This document shows, one piece after another, positions 58,785 to 64,000 of a stretch of DNA of 64,000 bases; positions within the stretch are counted from its first letter, which is position 1; every line of letters starts with the position of its first letter. Under the pieces are notes generated by a model. The model made no database searches. It was given only the letters and a program-made list of their open reading frames with translations, and was not told where the DNA came from. The translations under genes were made by a program, and so were the position numbers. Origin of the DNA: Adineta vaga (lineage: Eukaryota; Rotifera); NCBI GenBank assembly GCA_021613535.1, contig CP075496.1, forward strand, positions 12,834,001-12,898,000. Direction: 5' to 3'.

Positions 58785-58932
58785 TAGAAAAATCAAAGAA
58801 TAATTGAAATTTTGTTTTTTAGTAAACTATATTTTTATATTGTTACTAACGTTGAGAGATTTGGCTATAGGAAACCGTTTGTTTTTTTGCTTGTCCTATA
58901 TAATCTTTATTCTAGATGACGATTCTTTGTTG

Positions 58933-61900
58933 ATGGGAAATCAAATTGCACATATACCTAATCAGATTCTTAACGTCGAAACCTACTTTAATGATTTAAG
59001 TGGATACGACTATGTTAAAAAGTATTTTCGACATAATTTTTATAAAATATCAATTGTTTAATTTTTTTCAGTTTGGGTGTTACTCGATTTTTAAAAGTAG
59101 CAAAAGGCAAAACCAGGTAAAATAAACAACATTTTCTTATTGAATTTTTCTTATTTTCAATATCAAAAGAAATGGTTATTGTGTTCTCAAAATTTTTCAA
59201 ATTGTCGATCAATCACTTCCATATGATCAATACAAAGCACAAATTCAAGGTATATAGATTTTCGTTTCGATCTAATCTTTTCCACAAGCAATATTTTAGA
59301 AATCTATTCAATTCTTCATGAAAAAGAAGTTGCACCATCTCCATTAAAAAACTGTCTACCATTTCAAATTGTCACTGTAAGTTTAATCTTATTCCTTAAC
59401 TATATTTCGTTCTTTCCTTTCCTTTCCAGAAAAATGATCGTTCAATTATTTTAACACGTCCTTATATAAAAGATAACTTATTTTATCGCTTACAAACTCG
59501 ACCTTATCTAACACGAATTGAGAAGAAATGGATTGCATATCAATTGTTAATTGCATTGAAACATATTCATCATGTGAATATTACTCATGGCGATTTAAAA
59601 ATTGAAAATATTTTATTAACAAGTTATAATTGGATTTTATTAAGTGATTTTGCAAATTTTAAACCAACATTTTTTGCTTATGTAAATATAGAAATGAAAT
59701 CTTAGAAGATAAATGTTAATTTCCTTGTTTTTTTTCAGGAAGATCCAGCGGAATATTATTATTATTTTAATGCATCACAACGAAATGTTTGTTATTTAGC
59801 TCCGGAACGTTTTTATGATCAAACAAGAATTAAAGATGATGTTAATAACGATACATTTTCAACTAGTTTCGGAAAATTAGGTACACCTGCTATGGATATA
59901 TTCTCTCTCGGGTAAAAGTTTTCACAACACAAAATTCTTTCAATCTATTTTTTGTTTTTAATTTCAGATGTATCTTGACAGAGTTATTTACTGAACAACC
60001 ATTATTTACTTTAACACAAATGCTTGATTATCGAAATGATACTTATGATCCAATGCCAGTGGTTAATAAGATTGTTGATGTTGATATACGAGTAAATGAC
60101 AGAGAGAGAGTTTAAAGCGTATATGAGATTACTTTTTTCTTTCTATGAAGGCTATGGTTGCTAGTATGATTGATCGTGATCCATCGAAACGTCATACAGC
60201 TGAACAATATCTTGACGAACAAACAGGCAAAGCATTTCCATCATGTTTCCATACATTTATTTTACCATATGTACAAAAAATTTTGAAAGAATTTTCACCA
60301 GATTTCGTTATTTATAAGTATATGAAGAACCGAAATAAACTTTGCCTTTTCATCATATCGATTTATGTTTAGACTTCATCGAGATTTTTCAAATATCATG
60401 AATAGTTTATTTGCGGATAATAATCAAACAAATGAAAACCAAATAGATACGGATGAAGAAAAACAACGAGAATCATCCGAATGTTTATTAATACTTCTAT
60501 CACTTGCATTATCTTGTATGAGAAAATTAAAAGTATGATTATTTACAAAGTAGCAAGTTTTTGAAAAAAATTATTTCATTGTTTTTTAGCATTTACATTC
60601 TCGATTAGTAGCATTGGAACTTTTACGTTTAATGATTCCATTAGTTGATGATCAGATTATACTCGATCGAATTTTACCTTATGTGGTAAATAATCACATC
60701 GATCAATCATTTCCATATCGACTATTTGTTTGTTTAGAATGCAATGTTACATGATTCTTATCATCGTGTGCGAGCGGATGCCATACGAACTCTTGTCTTT
60801 GCTATAGGATCAGTAAAAACTATCAATCAAGAAAATGCTGATCTTTTCAGTGAATATCTATTTCCAACATTGGTAAATTTTTCTATTCTTTCTCAACTAG
60901 TTTTGCATGTTTCTTTTTTTTTGTTCTCCGATTTAGTCAACATCATATATTCAAGATGATTATTATGTACAATCAAATCTTGCGAAATATCTATCAGTAC
61001 TTGCTGAACAATCATTACGGTAATATTGACGATTGTTCTTTAATGTTAACGGTATAGATTTGTGTTTTCCTTGAATAGGTTTCTGGAAAAAACGTATTTA
61101 ATTGAAGAACGAAATCATACGATAAATAATGATTATTTTGTAAATATGAAAACTTCCTTCTCTTTTCTTTCTTCGAACAAATAAACAACTAATGATTTGT
61201 TTGATTTTATTCTATAGAAACTTTATGAAGAAGAATTGAAGAGTGTTCAAACATGGATGCAAGGTAAATTTGGTGATCTCATACATGGTGATAATGAAGA
61301 TCAAAATGGTCAATTAGCAGAAGCTGTATGTCGATCGGATCTTATACGATTATGTACATTTTTTGGCAAACGAAAAAGTAATTAAAGAAATTCTTTGTTT
61401 TTTCTGGAGAAATAATGTTTTCTTTTTAGCAATCGAAGTTATTTGTGGACATTTAACAACACTGTTAAGTAAACCTAATTGGCGTTTACGTGCAACATTA
61501 TTTGATAGTTTGGTTACTGTTGCGTCGTATATTGGACTTGAAAGTGAATTATTCATTCAACCATTATTAACTCAAGTATAAATGAAATGATTTTGTTTTA
61601 TATCTAAAGAAGATCTATTTATTAAATTTAAGGGCTTGACGGATGAAGAAGAATTTGTTGTTCATCGAGTATTAAAAGCATTGGCATGTTTTGTTCGTTT
61701 GTCATTATTAAAACGAAAAACAATTTATGATTTTCTTCGACAAGTTGCACCACTTGTTTGTCATCCGGTATGATCAGATTGATTGATTGAAGAATTGTTT
61801 AATAATAAACTTAATTTGTATCTAGAATCTTTGGCTTCGATTAAGTGTCATTGAATTTATTAGTAGTATTTGTGAAAAGTCTCATTTAGCTGATGTACAT

Positions 61901-64000
61901 GGATTTGTTATTCCGGTGATTGAAAAATTTTTCAAATTTCAAATTATTCAAGTGGAAAATCCAGTAAGTTATTCCTAGATATTGAGAAGAACTTTAAAAG
62001 AAATAGATGAATTGTTTATTATTATTATTATTTAGGACATTTTATATAATGCTTTGATTGAACCATTATCGCGTGATTTATTTGAATACATTCAACAAGT
62101 TCAACCGAATGAAAATCTCTTTCGACATTTAACTGATCGATCAAATGTTCGACAAATGACTGGTAGTGGATTAAAACCAGCTTATACAGAACCTACAGAT
62201 CCGTTTGTTCGTGACGTAAGAATTATTTTCTTCTAAAATTCTTATTTTACTCATCGATAATCTTCTTGTTTTTCAGGCATTTGATAAATTAATTGAGTTA
62301 GGAATGAAAGAAGAGGATGAAAATAAAATTTTAGCTTTAAAATTCTTTGTCAAACAAGTTCCACAATATAAATTAGAGTAAATATTTTCTTATTCATCTA
62401 ATGTAAAGATATATTCATTCTATTTAGTGCCAGTGCATCAACTGAAGCAGTAACTAGACCAGGTACAATCCATATAAATATTCCTCCTGGACGTCGACAT
62501 GATTTAAGTTTAAATATCAATCGTACTAATATGGAGAATTATCCTGCACGAAATTTAAATAATGATAGTGTAAGTATTAAAATCTTTCGAATATTATTGT
62601 TTTGTCATTAGCAATTTTTTTTCTCCATCATAGTCCGATTGGTCTGAAATGTTTGGAGCTGTGACAATGCAAGCACCAAATCAACAAGAAAACATTCCTC
62701 CTAATTCAAATGACAAAACAATTCAAGAAAATACAGATGAAGCAATGTTAGTTGATACGGTACAATATCAATTACCCTCAACAGAAAATATAACACAACA
62801 TCGACAACATTATTTTATTGAACCAACAACAAAAATATTACGAACAGGTTTGAAGAAATTCATTCATAAACGAGTTCTTGTAATTAAATCATTTTCATTG
62901 AAGGTCTTCGTTTACAATGCCTGACAGAACAAACTAATTTAGTATTAAAACATCAAGCTGTCTATCGAGAAGATTGTCAACGAGCAAAATTACTTAAACG
63001 TAGTGTACCAACGAATGTTTTTGAAATATCAGATCAAAAACTTTGGACACCACAAGGTACTCTTCTTGGTCATGTTCATTTACATAATGGCAAAATAACA
63101 AAGTAGAAATGAAATTTTAATGAGAATTTTTGAATAGAAAGATCTATTGATTTTAGATTAACATCAAGTCTTGTTTCACCATCGGCTACATATTATACAC
63201 AATTTTTTGCTACCGGTGATTCGAAAGGAGCAATACGATTATGGGATATCAATCAATTCCAAAAATCGCTAATCTTTCGACCATCAAGAGCAATTCGTGG
63301 AACACGTATGTATAGATTTTTCTTTTGTAATGTGAAGTTTACCTACTGAATAAGAAAAAGAACTATTGTAATTGTTGATTTTGTTTTAGCATCATCTGTT
63401 CGTGGTTTAGCATTTACATCGGATAATAATTTAAATCTTGCTTCGCTGAATGAAAATGGTCAATTGAATATTTTTGAGTAAATACAAACAAAATTTTTTA
63501 TAACTAAAATTTATTTCAATCGTTTGTATTTTTTTTTGTTTAGTCTTAGTTCAGCAACGGCAGATATTCGTGAACCATTCTATAATTTAGAATTAAATGT
63601 TGCTGATGTTGGTGTACCAATTGATTTAAAATATTTTAATACAGGTTCGCAAGATATTTTAGCATTAGCTACATCTCAAGGATTAATTGTTGGTATTGAT
63701 ACTCGATGTTCATCACCAGTATTTCGATTTAAAAATGATTTGAATCATCGTAAGAAAATCGATTCTTTTCATTGATAATTTAGAATTTAGTTTTATTTCT
63801 CTTTAGGTTTAATAACTGCATTAGAAGTTGATGAACTTCAATCATGGTTAGCTGTTGGTACGGGTAGTGGATTTATTGATATATGGGATATGCGTTTTCA
63901 ATTATGTATACAAGGAATGAGACATCCGACAGGTAAGGAAAAGAAAATCTTGAAATATAAACTAATTTTATTTTCAATCATTTAGGTGCACGTGTTATTA
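58933..64000 (+). CDS. PIK3R4: PIK3R4 / VPS15, regulatory subunit of PI3-kinase complexes (partial)
   Basis: The gene starts at 58933 (MGNQIAHIPNQIL, with Gly2 fit for myristoylation) and runs off the right edge after roughly 20 exons. The N-terminal protein kinase domain has the atypical features of VPS15: THGDLKIENILL for the catalytic loop, and LLSDFANF where active kinases have DFG. CYLAPERF and DPSKRHTAEQYL close the domain. HEAT repeats follow (HLHSRLVALELLRLMIPLVDD, DSYHRVRADAIRTL, KPNWRLRATLFDSL, VVHRVLKALACFVRL). After a disordered linker the WD40 propeller begins (FFATGDSKGAIRLWDI, then AVGTGSGFIDIWDM at the edge). VPS15 anchors and regulates VPS34 for autophagy and endosomal traffic. 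The ATG lies 148 bp from the ferredoxin stop; a TTATTCTAG lies 17 bases upstream of it. Confidence 0.95.

Overview
This is an AT-rich (roughly 70% A+T by eye) nuclear segment from a small-genome invertebrate. Almost every gene is split by very short introns (about 45-70 bp, canonical GT...AG), intergenic spaces are short, and conserved animal genes sit close together on both strands. Intron size, base composition, two large intronless genes of microbial or fungal look, and 3' splice-like AG signals placed at or just before several start codons together suggest a bdelloid rotifer (Rotaria/Adineta type). That assignment is inference, not proof.

Layout, left to right. 1-400: first exon of a rhodopsin-like GPCR running off the left edge. 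400-7,400: a gene desert with simple repeats. 7,437-11,241: two tandem paralogues with a SAM-like domain, with identical intron positions and phases, separated by hairpin-rich repeat-like DNA and orphan exon-like fragments. 11,637-13,827: quiescin sulfhydryl oxidase (QSOX). 14,461-15,199: a GM2-activator/ML-domain lipid-binding protein. 16,294-17,820: LRP2BP, a Sel1-repeat protein. 18,605-19,488: a Ral small GTPase. 20,173-24,293: two adjacent intronless genes, a GH31 glycosidase and a secreted FAD-dependent oxidoreductase, the best horizontal-transfer candidates here. 26,411-27,842: a CD38-like ADP-ribosyl cyclase. 28,390-33,484: liprin-beta. 34,045-34,344: an orphan small ORF. 35,509-36,466: LSM12. 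36,812-40,526: an integrin beta subunit. 41,157-42,072: a B-box-like/coiled-coil/RS-rich protein. 42,300-46,170: a mobile-element graveyard (piggyBac transposase remnant, overlapping membrane-protein and protease-like ORFs, inverted repeats). 46,209-47,256: DUSP12. 47,410-47,766: an NTF2/SnoaL-like small protein. 48,292-50,150: RUNDC3. 50,497-51,203: RBM7. 51,567-58,277: the proteasome adaptor ECM29. 58,318-58,784: adrenodoxin-type ferredoxin. 58,933 to the right edge: PIK3R4/VPS15.

The clearest architectural point is the right-hand cluster: ECM29, ferredoxin and VPS15 lie on the same strand with gaps of only 40 and 148 bp, and a pyrimidine tract ending in AG directly abuts the ferredoxin ATG. 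This is what a spliced-leader trans-splicing acceptor in an operon-like unit would look like. Similar AG signals precede the starts of QSOX, the GH31 gene, RBM7, LRP2BP, Ral and others. If the GH31 gene uses one, an acquired gene has been fitted into host RNA processing.

Multi-exon models were built by hand from splice signals, reading frame and family similarity. Where exact exon limits are given, the phases add up; other internal limits are approximate.
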